DNA of 64,000 bases from Legionella sp. PC997 (GTDB lineage: Bacteria; Pseudomonadota; Gammaproteobacteria; Legionellales; Legionellaceae): contig NZ_CP059576.1 of assembly GCF_014109825.1 (NCBI RefSeq), forward strand, positions 1,390,001 through 1,454,000, read 5' to 3'. The translations under genes and the position numbers were made by a program. Every line of letters begins with the position of its first letter. The first letter of the stretch is position 1. Below the pieces are notes generated by a model that was given only the letters and a program-made list of their open reading frames with translations, did not search any database and was not told where the DNA came from. Positions 9,863 through 18,668 of this stretch are shown here, piece by piece.

Positions 9863-10432
9863 ATGAAATCAAAAAAGATGGTACTTATGGGTTTATTTTT
9901 ATTTATTGGCGCATCCATTCTTGGAGTAAATTCTTCGCTCGCCAGCCCTATGAACGCTTCGGAATCAACAGTACAAAATAAGTCTAAGAATGATGGAGAA
10001 ATTATTGCTACATTGATCGCAGTGAACAAACAAGAAATTGCTGCAGCAGGGGAGGCTTTAAAGATATCAAACAACCCTGAAGTGAAACAATATGCGGAAA
10101 TGCTTAAAAAGCAGCATACCCAAAATTTAAATAAAACGTTAGTGTTGAGTCAAAAAACTAATATAGCACCAGTAGAATCTGCAAAAGTTAAATTGCTTCA
10201 AAAAAAGGGAGCCAAAGAATTAAAAACGCTTTCTTCCTTAAAAGGAAAAAACTTTGATAAAGCTTATATTAAAGCAATGATAAAAGGTCATACAGAGGTA
10301 TTACACATGTTTGACAATGAATTTTTAAACAATGTCTCTAATTCTTCTTTAAAACAATTGTTACTTAAAACTCGTCCTCATATAAAAGCTCATTTAGAGG
10401 AAGCTGAAAAAATTCAAAAAAGTTTAAATTAG
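9863..10432 (+). CDS. DUF4142 family periplasmic protein
   Basis: A 189-residue exported protein. It has a classic signal peptide (residues 1-28, ending near SLASP), then a helical ferritin-like DUF4142 domain recognisable from DGEIIATLIAVNKQEIAAA, VKQYAEMLKKQHTQNL and the late HTEVLHMFDNEFLN. The family has histidines arranged like a metal site but no proven activity. A good RBS (AAGGAAAGGG) precedes the ATG. A terminator follows at 10455, so it is probably monocistronic. Confidence 0.85.
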   Translation: MKSKKMVLMGLFLFIGASILGVNSSLASPMNASESTVQNKSKNDGEIIATLIAVNKQEIAAAGEALKISNNPEVKQYAEMLKKQHTQNLNKTLVLSQKTNIAPVESAKVKLLQKKGAKELKTLSSLKGKNFDKAYIKAMIKGHTEVLHMFDNEFLNNVSNSSLKQLLLKTRPHIKAHLEEAEKIQKSLN

Positions 10433-10454
10433 AATTTGAGCTATTTATCTGCGA

Positions 10455-10486
10455 GAGGGATTTTTACAAACAATCCCTCGTCTTTT
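10455..10486 (+). terminator. Rho-independent terminator after DUF4142 gene
   Basis: Stem GAGGGATT/AATCCCTC with a 9-nt loop, followed by GTCTTTTAT. It starts 22 bases after the stop codon at 10432. Confidence 0.75.
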
Positions 10487-10638
10487 ATAAATCCGCCTCT
10501 TGCATAAACCATAAGTTAAATATTCTCCGATTTATACTCTATATTTTATCGAATTTTTATCTAAAAGTTTTATAGTATGCTTCCCTTTTGAGCTAAACTA
10601 ATTGAATTAAGGATAAAAAATAAATAAGGGAGATAAGT

Positions 10639-10938
10639 ATGGAAGATACAAACAGCCAAATAACCTCTGTAGTACCTCAAACGTTCGATGTACCTAAAAC
10701 ACTTTTTTTTAATTTTGCATTTACCCCCCTCCAAGAATGGAATGACATTCACTCTCCCTATGAGTTCATGGAAAAACAAATGAAAGTTTTTATGGAAAAC
10801 GCGAATAATTATTTAGAGTACATGAGGCTCGTATATTTATTCTGGTTTAATCTTCCTCAACAAATTTTTATGAAAACAGAAGAGTTATCCGAATCTGAAA
10901 AAACCAAAAAAAAATCAATAAAAAACTCTGCTACCTAG
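10639..10938 (+). CDS. Hypothetical protein (99 aa), possibly phasin-like
   Basis: A short soluble helical protein with a good RBS (AAGGGAGATAAGT). The middle (YEFMEKQMKVFMENANNYLEYMRLVYLFWFNLPQQ) is amphipathic with aromatic residues and the tail is very lysine rich (SEKTKKKSIKNS). Size, helicity and the lysine tail resemble phasins or other polyhydroxybutyrate-granule proteins, and Legionella accumulate that polymer. This is only a resemblance. Confidence 0.6.
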   Translation: MEDTNSQITSVVPQTFDVPKTLFFNFAFTPLQEWNDIHSPYEFMEKQMKVFMENANNYLEYMRLVYLFWFNLPQQIFMKTEELSESEKTKKKSIKNSAT

Positions 10939-11127
10939 AGTAATGAGTTATTGACGACAAGGATTGTACAACGATCTCAGTCCTCAACACCTATATTAAA
11001 TTTCTTTAAAAAATGCTTGGCGCAGTCTGGATTGTAATTAGAACAAACAAAACTGCTATTGCCAATAGAATTTGAAATGTGATTATAATGGTTAAACGGA
11101 TAATTTTTATTACATGGAAGGTGCCAA

Positions 11128-11301
11128 ATGAGGAATTTATTTCAATGGATAGTTGAATTTCTTGATGCGATTGTTGGTGTTGAGGAACATAAGCCAAACA
11201 AACGTTATCTGAATGTTTGCGAAACTCAAGAACAGTATGAAGCCGGCTTAATTCGAATAGGCGAATACAACAAAAGAGCGGCACCTAAGGAGAAGGTTTA
11301 A
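11128..11301 (+). CDS. Small hypothetical protein (57 aa)
   Basis: ATG at 11128 with GGAAGG upstream opens a 57-codon frame: MRNLFQWIVEFLDAIVGVEE, then a hydrophilic region ending RAAPKEKV. The N-terminal 20 residues form an amphipathic or membrane-peripheral helix. No family recognised. The frame on the opposite strand of the same stretch has no start or RBS. Confidence 0.55.
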   Translation: MRNLFQWIVEFLDAIVGVEEHKPNKRYLNVCETQEQYEAGLIRIGEYNKRAAPKEKV

Positions 11302-11349
11302 AAGGCAACCGAGTATCCTTGTTTGTTACCGAGGCGATTATTAATTTAG

Positions 11350-11376
11350 AAGAAAACCTGGTTGCTTGCAACCAGG
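11350..11376 (-). terminator. Terminator for the GNAT gene
   Basis: Stem CCTGGTTG/CAACCAGG with a 4-nt loop, 20 bases after the stop codon at 11396 when read on the minus strand. It is followed by TTTTCTTCT. Confidence 0.75.
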
Positions 11377-11395
11377 GGTTAGTAGAAGTAGGCAG

Positions 11396-11908
11396 TCAGA
11401 CTTTAAGAGGACTAAATTGAGTATATTTATCGGCTAATTCATTCAATGCCTTACCACTTACTCGGTATACGGTCCATTCATCCATTGGTTTTGCGCCGAT
11501 TCGTTCATAAAATTTAATCGCAGGTTCATTCCAATCTAATACCCACCATTCAAAACGCCCGCAATTTCTATTCTTAGCTAACTTAGCTAAGTAAGCTAGC
11601 ATAATTTGTCCTATTCCATGGCCTCGTGCTTCGGGTTTAACATATAAATCTTCTAAATAAAGACCAGGCTTTCCTAAAAACGTTGAATAATTATGAAAGA
11701 ACAAAGCAAAACTAACTGGTTTTTCATCAAGATAGCCAATGATAACCTCGGCATAAGATTTAGAACCAAATAAAGTTTCTAACAATTGTTCCTCAGTAGC
11801 GACTACCTCGTGAAGCAGTTGTTCATACTCCGCTAATTCTTTAATAAATTGCAAAATTAAAGGTATGTCAGATGGTGTTGCAAATCTAATTTTTACATCT
11901 TGGTTCAT
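11396..11908 (-). CDS. GNAT family N-acetyltransferase (SSAT/thialysine acetyltransferase-like)
   Basis: A 170-residue GNAT. DIPLILQFIKELAEYE is the typical opening of the diamine/thialysine acetyltransferase subgroup. YLEDLYVKPEARGHGIGQIML carries the acetyl-CoA loop R-x-x-G-x-G/A, and LDWNEPAIKFYERIGAKPMDEWTVYR closes the fold. Probable substrates are polyamines or lysine analogues, inferred from the subgroup. Single gene with its own terminator. Confidence 0.88.
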   Translation of the reverse strand: MNQDVKIRFATPSDIPLILQFIKELAEYEQLLHEVVATEEQLLETLFGSKSYAEVIIGYLDEKPVSFALFFHNYSTFLGKPGLYLEDLYVKPEARGHGIGQIMLAYLAKLAKNRNCGRFEWWVLDWNEPAIKFYERIGAKPMDEWTVYRVSGKALNELADKYTQFSPLKV

Positions 11909-12059
11909 GCTTTTTACTCAGTACTAAACAGGTACAGCATTCTAACGCAGTTTTTATTTATGTTGCAGACGTCTTGTTAAAAATAACCTTTACGTTTCTC
12001 TATGAAAACACGAAAAAATTTTGTTATTTTGCTTGCACAGTGGGAGATTTATCCAAGGA

Positions 12060-12083
12060 TAAAAAACCGGTGGAAGCAACCGG
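12060..12083 (-). terminator. Terminator for the YrbL-like gene
   Basis: Stem CCGGT/ACCGG with a 7-nt loop followed by TTTTTTATCC on the minus strand, beginning 2 bases after the stop codon at 12085. Confidence 0.7.
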
Positions 12084-12084
12084 C

Positions 12085-12771
12085 CTACAGTGTACTTAAT
12101 TGTTTTAAGCTTGTTTCATTTTTTGTCTGATTATGAAGATAAAAAACTCTTTCTTTAAGAGCCTTGATTTGGCTTAAACGAGAACGCTTTCTTAAATAAG
12201 CAGAGAGCCTTTGAATAGGAATCAGGGTTTTCTCTCCAATTCCATCAATTAAGACAAAATGTTCTTCCCCACGGAATGTATCATAAGCGAAAACGAGATT
12301 TCGAGGTTGTAAATCATGAACAGATATATCACATGAAATCAATGATTCACAGAATGCATCCAACTTCTTTTGCATTTCCTCGGTAAATAATCCGTCGTGC
12401 AAAATAGTTCTTAAATTTTTAGCACAAGTACCGTCAATACTTTTTTCTGCTTTAACAATAAGCCCAAAACCATAGTTCGTGTCAGTAAAGCCCACAACTG
12501 TTTGCAGAAAAGGAGGAAAAAGAAAATTTTGCTTAAAACGTAAATAAATATTTTCCAAGAGTTCTCTAGCATAAGACTTCGAAAAACGAAATTGATAAAA
12601 AAGAGGAATACACTGGCTTAACTTGGTTTTATAACCATTTCTTTGATGAAGTTCTGGGTTTGTGACCTTTATTAGTAAATTGAGATCATGAGGATGTCGA
12701 TAAACCAAGCAACGACGTCCTTTTGCTAAAAATTCTTGATCTGTAAGGTGAATTAAGGTCTTTGGTTTCAT
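12085..12771 (-). CDS. YrbL family protein kinase-like protein
   Basis: 228 residues with the kinase-like fold of YrbL, a PhoP- and BasR-regulated protein in enterobacteria. Motifs are AKGRRCLVYRHPHDLNLLIKV (nucleotide-binding lysine region), ISCDISVHDLQPRNLVF (catalytic-loop equivalent, D-x-x-P-x-N) and FVLIDGIGEKTLIPI, which matches the IGESTLIP block of E. coli YrbL. Function of the family is not established. It is probably a small phosphotransferase responding to cell-envelope conditions. Confidence 0.82.
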   Translation of the reverse strand: MKPKTLIHLTDQEFLAKGRRCLVYRHPHDLNLLIKVTNPELHQRNGYKTKLSQCIPLFYQFRFSKSYARELLENIYLRFKQNFLFPPFLQTVVGFTDTNYGFGLIVKAEKSIDGTCAKNLRTILHDGLFTEEMQKKLDAFCESLISCDISVHDLQPRNLVFAYDTFRGEEHFVLIDGIGEKTLIPIQRLSAYLRKRSRLSQIKALKERVFYLHNQTKNETSLKQLSTL

Positions 12772-13055
12772 TGTATTTAAGTCCTGTAAATAAACTGCTG
12801 AACCAATTTTTATGCGTCCATGGCATAAGATTTTGAAATGTTAATTTCAAGATATTCTTTTAACAATCAAGGTTTTCCTTTAAAAATTAAAGGGATAATT
12901 TACTGATGTACATGATAATAGCTTAGTTTTTGTTTTTTATTCAATGAGTAGGCGGATCTAAAGTCGTTCTTTTATGCAAGCTCGCAACCAGGTACTTTAA
13001 TGGGCCTATAAATTTGGAATAAAACATGGGGAGTTATCCCCTGAAATTTCAACGA

Positions 13056-14165
13056 TCAATCAAAGTGTTGGCAGCGTACTTGATTTTTACCTGCTTTTTT
13101 AGCTTCATATAAAGTTTTATCCGCTACTGAGATCACATCATCCACATCATTAGCAAAAAACGGAGATATGCTGACTATTCCTATACTTATTGTTGTCTCG
13201 TTTCTTTTTGCTTGTTTTTTAAATTTCTTTTGTAAATTGTTACAAAGTAAAATGGCATCATCGAGCGATGTATCCGTTAAAATCGCTGCAAATTCATCCC
13301 CTCCAATACGAAAAGCACTGTGTTTATCTCTTTGTGCTGAATTTTTGATCGCTGTTGCTAACTGTTTTAAAAATAAGTCACCTGAAGGATGACCATAATT
13401 GTCATTAATTAATTTAAAGTCATCTACATCGATTAATACTAAATTAATGGAGTGACGGTTTTTCTTTGCCTTTTTAAATTCTTCACTAAGCCGTTCATCA
13501 AAGTAACGACGGTTATAAAGACCAGTTAATGCATCTGTAATTGAAACACGCTGGACTTCTCGCATTGCTTCATCTTTCTCTTTATTGAGTTGTATGGTTT
13601 CTTGCAATAATTTCGAAGGAAATTGAGCCGTAATAATTAGCATAATGACAAAGAGAGTAAACATAGTCGCTAAAATAATGCGATCCAGATCCCCTAACCA
13701 ATAATTATAAGCAATTAAAGGTAAAAACATAGGTAATAAATACGCATAATAGGCAGGTAGATATACCGAAAGAGATGCTAGAGCACCTGATGCCATCCCA
13801 CCCAAAACTAAGGTAATAACAATTTGATGCATATCGACGAAATAAGGATAAAATAAGATATAGCATGAACCCCACAAAGAACCTGTAAAAAAAGTTAACA
13901 CCAAAAACCAATTTTTAGTCGCTCTTTTTTTGGCAATATAATCGCGATTGATAATATTTTTTCTGCTATTAACCCAACGCCAAGAATTTAAAAAGAACAT
14001 AGCTAAAAACCACAGAGCTACAGGCATAATTGGAGCATTTCGATATAATAAATAACCTGCTATTAACGAGGATAAAAAAACATTGAATGGAATGGTTTTT
14101 AGAGAGCTTTCGAGTAGCAATAAAAAGCATTCATTTTGTAATCGAAAAGTCGGCTTTATCCCCAT
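13056..14165 (-). CDS. Membrane-bound diguanylate cyclase (GGDEF)
   Basis: 369 residues. Five or six membrane helices (about residues 20-185) are followed by a short linker and a GGDEF domain. The catalytic signature FRIGGDEFAAIL is intact, as are ITDALTGLYNRRYFDERL and the late DKTLYEAKKAGKNQVR. No RxxD inhibitory site is evident five residues before GGDEF. Predicted to synthesise c-di-GMP. There is no EAL domain. GGAG lies 7 bases before the ATG. Confidence 0.92.
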   Translation of the reverse strand: MGIKPTFRLQNECFLLLLESSLKTIPFNVFLSSLIAGYLLYRNAPIMPVALWFLAMFFLNSWRWVNSRKNIINRDYIAKKRATKNWFLVLTFFTGSLWGSCYILFYPYFVDMHQIVITLVLGGMASGALASLSVYLPAYYAYLLPMFLPLIAYNYWLGDLDRIILATMFTLFVIMLIITAQFPSKLLQETIQLNKEKDEAMREVQRVSITDALTGLYNRRYFDERLSEEFKKAKKNRHSINLVLIDVDDFKLINDNYGHPSGDLFLKQLATAIKNSAQRDKHSAFRIGGDEFAAILTDTSLDDAILLCNNLQKKFKKQAKRNETTISIGIVSISPFFANDVDDVISVADKTLYEAKKAGKNQVRCQHFD

Positions 14166-14555
14166 TTTATTCTCCGTAATTCAATTATAAAGCTCAAAAA
14201 TTCAAATTAAGAAGCGAAAAAACTCGATGTCGAATTTAATCTCATGGCCTTTAACAAAGGATGTACTATTAATTTTAGCATATTCATTGATGACCAAAAA
14301 ATGAACAGATAAATTTTAGTAGGGTAAATTTAAATCGTTAACAGATAAATTTTTAAAATGCATGAAACTAATCTTTGCAAAAATATAAGATGATTTTCAT
14401 TGAGAACACATTTATCTAATCTTAGTTACTAAGATTGGTATTTAGATGTATTTATATGCTACAAACTTCGTTTCGATCCAAAAAGAACAGGAGGGATGTA
14501 ATTGGAATGTTATTCAGGTACTATTAAAAATGTGGATCATTTATAGGAAGAATTA
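14166..14555. repeat. 390-base AT-rich spacer with a 14-bp direct repeat
   Basis: A divergent intergenic region between the diguanylate cyclase and the Dabb gene. AACAGATAAATTTT occurs twice, at 14304-14317 and 14340-14353, spaced 36 bp. This could be a regulator-binding arrangement for either gene or chance in AT-rich DNA. I see no gene. Confidence 0.4.
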
Positions 14556-14870
14556 ATGATTAATCATGTGGTTGTATTAAAATTTAAATTAAATTTAGCA
14601 GAGTCGGATATTAATTCTGCTCTAAATCAGTTAGGAAATTTGCAGGAGATAATTCCCTCTATTAAAAACTTTTCATGTGGATCCAATTGTAGTCCTGAGC
14701 AATTAAATAAAGGATTTACCCATGCATTCGTTATGACCTTTGACGATTTAAAAGGACGAGATCTTTATTTAGAGCATCCAGAGCATAAAAGGATCGCTAC
14801 GGAGGTATTAGTCCCGATGTTGGAAAATGGTCTTGAGTCCGTGGTAGTGATTGATTATCAAAGTAAATAA
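14556..14870 (+). CDS. Dabb (stress-responsive alpha/beta barrel) domain protein
   Basis: 104 residues matching the Dabb fold: MINHVVVLKFK at the start, IPSIKNFSCGSNCSPE in the middle, and THAFVMTFDDLKGRDLYLEHPEHK with the conserved His-Pro near the end. These small dimeric barrels occur in stress responses and polyketide metabolism, and the substrate here is unknown. The RBS is AGGAAG before the ATG, and a hairpin terminator follows directly. Confidence 0.85.
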   Translation: MINHVVVLKFKLNLAESDINSALNQLGNLQEIIPSIKNFSCGSNCSPEQLNKGFTHAFVMTFDDLKGRDLYLEHPEHKRIATEVLVPMLENGLESVVVIDYQSK

Positions 14871-14872
14871 AA

Positions 14873-14898
14873 AACCAGCACTATATTCTGGTTATTAT
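14873..14898 (+). terminator. Hairpin between convergent genes
   Basis: AACCAG/CTGGTT stem with a 9-nt loop followed by ATTATAT, just past the Dabb stop codon. The A-run on its left means it can also act for the minus-strand gene ending at 14929. Confidence 0.5.
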
Positions 14899-14928
14899 AT
14901 ACACTTGAATCCCAGTTCTATAAAACTA

Positions 14929-16341
14929 TTAATCTAAGCTCCATTCAGCAACTGGGGTTTCCGAATATTGATTTTTAACGTACTGCTCAAGAAGACTATT
15001 AAAATTATTATTGTGCTTCGCCAGATATTGTTCTTGCCATATGCTTCCATTTTGATTTCTCTCAAGCCTGGTTTTAATTATATCTAAATAGAAACGTGCC
15101 TCCAGGTGGTTAATTCCCAACTCTTCAAGTCCTTTGAGGGCGAGAGGCAACAAGTCTTTTAATAGAGTACTGGCCTTGATTTTACCATGACTCCAATTCA
15201 ATCTCGCCTCTAACCCGAAACGAGCTGCTTCATAAAAATTTTTTAAACTGGACTCTTGGTGAATTAAAGAGCTGAGGGAGGGTAGGTGATTCGCATAATG
15301 AAAAGTTATGCCATAAAAAAATGCGGCATTGGCTACCATATCTATTATAGTTGGGCCAGAAGATAGGACACGGTGCTCTATTCTTAGATAAGGTTCATGT
15401 TGTTGATTAAAATCTAAAATAGGCCTGTTCCAGCGGAAAATACAACTATTTTGACATCTCACATGAAACATATTATTGATAGGGTCCTTATACGAAGCGA
15501 GAGGTAAGAGATAAGGAAAATTTTTAAAATTATTTTTAAAAATGGGAAAAAGGTTTTCTTTGAAATAGTTGGGTTCAAAAAAAACGGTTTTTTTCAATGG
15601 GAGTGGAAATGTATAAAGTTGTTCAAAAATGCCAATTCGTGTTTCGCTCCATAAACGCTTCCCAGCAAAATAAGGTGAATTACTACTAAGGGCCAATAAA
15701 GGAGCGGACAATATTTGAATAATGTTAAAATAATGAGTTGATTGACGATTAGGCACTTCTAAATGAAGCTGCAACGAACATATTAAACCTTCTATAGCTA
15801 AAGATTCTGGAAATAAACGGAGATTTTCTTTTTCTCCTTCGAGATGAATGGATAAAGATTCACCGTTTCGATATTTAGCTACAAACTCATCCATTAGAAT
15901 AAAAATATTTTGGGGTGTAATATATAAAGGACTAAAAAAAGCAGGGTCTACTTGGGGTATTGAACCTATGAGTGCTAAATGATGTTGAGAATTAAATGCT
16001 GTTTCACAACATTTATTCCATATAGTTAAAATACTTTGGTGTAGTTTAGATAAGAAATCATCTTTCAAAGGAAGAACTGGCACATTAATTTCTAATTGAG
16101 ATCTTCCTGCCTCTTGAACCAATTCTTGAATTCTAATTTTTTTAGTAAAAAAAAGATTATCAGGTGTTAATTGATAGTGTTTATCTAAAATAAGAAATTC
16201 AATTTCAGCCCCTGCTTTCATGGCTTCATATTTAAAATAGTCTTTCGCGAACCATTCTTCTAAAAGAAGTGTTTCAGCAATTAAATTTTTTTCAAATAAC
16301 TCACAATCAACTTTATATTCTTCCATTTTTTTAATATGCAT
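14929..16341 (-). CDS. Glutamate-cysteine ligase-like carboxylate-amine ligase (GCS2 superfamily)
   Basis: 470 residues with the glutamine-synthetase-like ligase fold of gamma-glutamylcysteine synthetases. AGAEIEFLILD (about 43-53) supplies the metal-binding glutamates, EAGRSQLEINVP (about 76-87) the second strand, and LQLHLEVP (about 190) and NSPYFAGKRLWSETRIGIFEQ (about 222-242) the remaining metal and substrate sites. The subgroup resembles EgtA or YbdK rather than E. coli GshA. It lies 20 bases downstream of an EgtC-like amidotransferase, so the pair likely makes and processes a gamma-glutamyl compound. Product unknown. Confidence 0.8.
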   Translation of the reverse strand: MHIKKMEEYKVDCELFEKNLIAETLLLEEWFAKDYFKYEAMKAGAEIEFLILDKHYQLTPDNLFFTKKIRIQELVQEAGRSQLEINVPVLPLKDDFLSKLHQSILTIWNKCCETAFNSQHHLALIGSIPQVDPAFFSPLYITPQNIFILMDEFVAKYRNGESLSIHLEGEKENLRLFPESLAIEGLICSLQLHLEVPNRQSTHYFNIIQILSAPLLALSSNSPYFAGKRLWSETRIGIFEQLYTFPLPLKKTVFFEPNYFKENLFPIFKNNFKNFPYLLPLASYKDPINNMFHVRCQNSCIFRWNRPILDFNQQHEPYLRIEHRVLSSGPTIIDMVANAAFFYGITFHYANHLPSLSSLIHQESSLKNFYEAARFGLEARLNWSHGKIKASTLLKDLLPLALKGLEELGINHLEARFYLDIIKTRLERNQNGSIWQEQYLAKHNNNFNSLLEQYVKNQYSETPVAEWSLD

Positions 16342-16361
16342 AGCTTAGTCCCTAAGTTCGA

Positions 16362-17210
16362 CTAAAGTTTTTGTAATGAAATACTTAAGTTCGATTCAAT
16401 CATAAAGCAATGGTTTGCTGGAATAATTTGCCATTTAAATTTATCAGTGGTTTTAGCTCCATGAATGGATAATTTTTCGGAAGCAATAATTACATGCTTA
16501 TACATGGTTTGTTGGCTGGAGTTTGATAAAAAATCATCCCCTAGAGAGAAATACATGGTTTCAGGTGTAATTCGTGATGAAGTACAATAACGGAATGCCA
16601 CGATACGTTTTCCATCGGTAAGGCAAATATTAAAATAGCACACCGCTTGTTTATGATGATTTTTAACTAATTCATTAATTATATTTAATGTTTTCTGTAA
16701 ATTTATATATATGTCATAAGAGCTAGATAATTTTTTATTTTTTGCTAATTGTAAAAATAAGGCAAAAATTAATTCTGAATCTGTGCTCCCTTTAATCCAA
16801 TTATAAATATCATCATCCAATAAATTATGGATTTGTCGTTTTATTTTTTTGAAGTAAGGAATCCATCCATTATGCATAAAGAGCCAGTTTTTATATATAA
16901 ATGGATGACAATTAAAGTGAGAAATACCACCGGTACTTGCTGCACGTATATGGGCAAAAAAAAGCGGAGCTCTGGTTTTTTTTGCTAAATAAGAAAAATT
17001 TAGATCGTTCCATGCGGGGAAAAGAGAGGTAAATAAAGCGGGCGTCTTATCATAATGAGTATACCATCCCAAGCCAAACCCATCCCCATTGGTCAGGGTA
17101 CGAGATTCACGCGCTAAAAGGCTTTGTTTTATAAGAGAATTGTTAGGTTTTACTAACAGATCAGCAAATAAAATATCCTCTTTTCCTATATAAGCTACGA
17201 ATCGACACAT
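16362..17210 (-). CDS. Class II glutamine amidotransferase (EgtC/YafJ type)
   Basis: 282 residues when started at the ATG at 17210, which places Cys at position 2 as required for an N-terminal nucleophile hydrolase after Met removal. AAGGAT upstream supports this start over one six codons earlier. Motifs are MCRFVAYIG, NGDGFGLGWY, FAHIRAASTGG, NCHPFIYKNWLFMHNG and GSTDSELIF. Related EgtC hydrolyses gamma-glutamyl bonds in ergothioneine synthesis. The neighbouring gamma-glutamyl ligase-like gene fits that chemistry, but EgtB and EgtD are not in the window. Confidence 0.87.
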   Translation of the reverse strand: MCRFVAYIGKEDILFADLLVKPNNSLIKQSLLARESRTLTNGDGFGLGWYTHYDKTPALFTSLFPAWNDLNFSYLAKKTRAPLFFAHIRAASTGGISHFNCHPFIYKNWLFMHNGWIPYFKKIKRQIHNLLDDDIYNWIKGSTDSELIFALFLQLAKNKKLSSSYDIYINLQKTLNIINELVKNHHKQAVCYFNICLTDGKRIVAFRYCTSSRITPETMYFSLGDDFLSNSSQQTMYKHVIIASEKLSIHGAKTTDKFKWQIIPANHCFMIESNLSISLQKL

Positions 17211-17342
17211 AATTATTATCCTTATCAAGGCATTATAAAACGATCCATATCATTGTAATTCTAGGAAAGGAGGCATAAGATGTCCAAAATAATATTCAAA
17301 ATAGTCATTTTTAATTCATTTTGAAGATTCTAGGATAGTAAA

Positions 17343-17738
17343 ATGTCTTCAGGTTCGGAAATAATGTTCAAGCGTTTTATTGCGATTGGTGCCTCCTCCG
17401 CAATGGTTGCCACAATTTTAGGTTCTTTTGCTGCTCATCATCTAAAGACTCAATTTAGTGAATATCAAATGCATCTATTTCAAACAGGGGTTTTTTATCA
17501 ATTTATTCATAGTTTGGCTTTATTATTCATTGGAGTTATTCTTTGGCACCTCAATAATCAATTTATTCGAGTTTCTGGATGGTTGTTTTTTATAGGAATT
17601 TTGCTTTTTCCAGGAAGCTTGTATTTAATGAGTTTGATGCAAGTAAAAGCGCTGGGATTGATTACGCCAATAGGCGGCACCTGCTTTATCTGTGGCTGGA
17701 TTTTGTTAGCTATGGGGATGTATACAACAAATACTTAA
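17343..17738 (+). CDS. DUF423 small membrane protein
   Basis: 131 residues with four membrane helices in the DUF423 (YgdD/TMEM256) pattern: FKRFIAIGASSAMVATILGSFAAHHLK, then FQTGVFYQFIHSLALL and FPGSLYLMSL with GLITPIGGTCFICGW. Function unknown across the family. An RBS (AGGATAG) supports the ATG at 17343. The internal ATG at 17364 would give the shorter N-terminus more usual for the family. Confidence 0.85.
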   Translation: MSSGSEIMFKRFIAIGASSAMVATILGSFAAHHLKTQFSEYQMHLFQTGVFYQFIHSLALLFIGVILWHLNNQFIRVSGWLFFIGILLFPGSLYLMSLMQVKALGLITPIGGTCFICGWILLAMGMYTTNT

Positions 17739-17840
17739 ATCATTGATATCGCCAAATTTGAAATTTTTCAAAATGATTATTCTCTTATGCACGTTTAAAA
17801 AGTTAGAATTTATATAAGAACACATCGAGCGATTTATTTT

Positions 17841-18419
17841 ATGAAAGCAAACTATCCACTAAAAGTTATTCTAGCTAGCGCATCTCCTAGACGGTTCCAT
17901 ATACTCCAAGAGCATGGGTTGAATGCTGTAGTCATGCCCGCCGATATTGAAGAAATTGTGCAAAAAGGTGAAGACGCGAGAGCTTATGTCACTCGTTTGG
18001 CTGAAGAAAAAGCGCACACTATTTTGTTACAAACTGCAGTAGAGAGTGCACATCTCATTTTGGCAGCAGACACTACGGTGGCTTATCAGAATCATATTTT
18101 AGAAAAACCCCGGGATGCCGAAGACGCCTATCGAATGTTACGTATGCTTAGTGGTAATTCCCATGAGGTCTATACTGGTTATGCTCTTATTTTTTTACCC
18201 GAACAAAAATGGTGCATTAACTATGCGACAACCCACATTACATTCAACAACCTAACAGACGAACAAATCCAAAATTATATTGATTCAGGAGACCCTTTTG
18301 ATAAAGCTGGAGGCTATGGTATTCAAACAGTACGTGATACCTTTGTTAAGGAAATAAAAGGATCCTATTACAATGTCATGGGTTTGCCTATTGAGGAAAT
18401 TTTAGAAAAGATTTCTTAG
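17841..18419 (+). CDS. maf: Maf family nucleoside triphosphate pyrophosphatase
   Basis: 192 residues with the signatures ILASASPRRFHIL, AADTTVAYQ, EKPRDAEDAYRMLRMLSG and DKAGGYGIQ. Maf proteins hydrolyse modified or canonical NTPs to monophosphates and help keep damaged nucleotides out of nucleic acids. The DPFDKAGGYGIQ pattern points to the YhdE-type dTTP/UTP pyrophosphatases. Single gene, weak RBS. Confidence 0.9.
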   Translation: MKANYPLKVILASASPRRFHILQEHGLNAVVMPADIEEIVQKGEDARAYVTRLAEEKAHTILLQTAVESAHLILAADTTVAYQNHILEKPRDAEDAYRMLRMLSGNSHEVYTGYALIFLPEQKWCINYATTHITFNNLTDEQIQNYIDSGDPFDKAGGYGIQTVRDTFVKEIKGSYYNVMGLPIEEILEKIS

Positions 18420-18668
18420 AGTATTTTGGAGTGCTGTTTACTTAACTAGGTCAAAAGCATTTATATCATAAAAGCAGAAAATGTTATCTCATTACATGGC
18501 TTTCCGAAGGTTCATCTCTGAACAAGTATTAGCATGGCTAGTAATTTTCATAATGGATACTAGCTAGATATGTGCACAGTATTAGGTCAATTCGAGTACG
18601 GATCTAATTTTTACTTAATTATTTCTTGTTATAATGGCTCATTCATTTTTTTAATCTGGAAAATCAAC

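Noticed and set aside
11006..11284. A minus-strand frame of 92 residues with a hydrophobic end
   Set aside because: It overlaps the better-supported 57-aa gene at 11128, has no RBS, and its only coding-like part lacks a start codon.
14304..14353. CRISPR-like short direct repeats
   Set aside because: Only two copies of 14 bp in AT-rich DNA, with no cas genes anywhere in the window.
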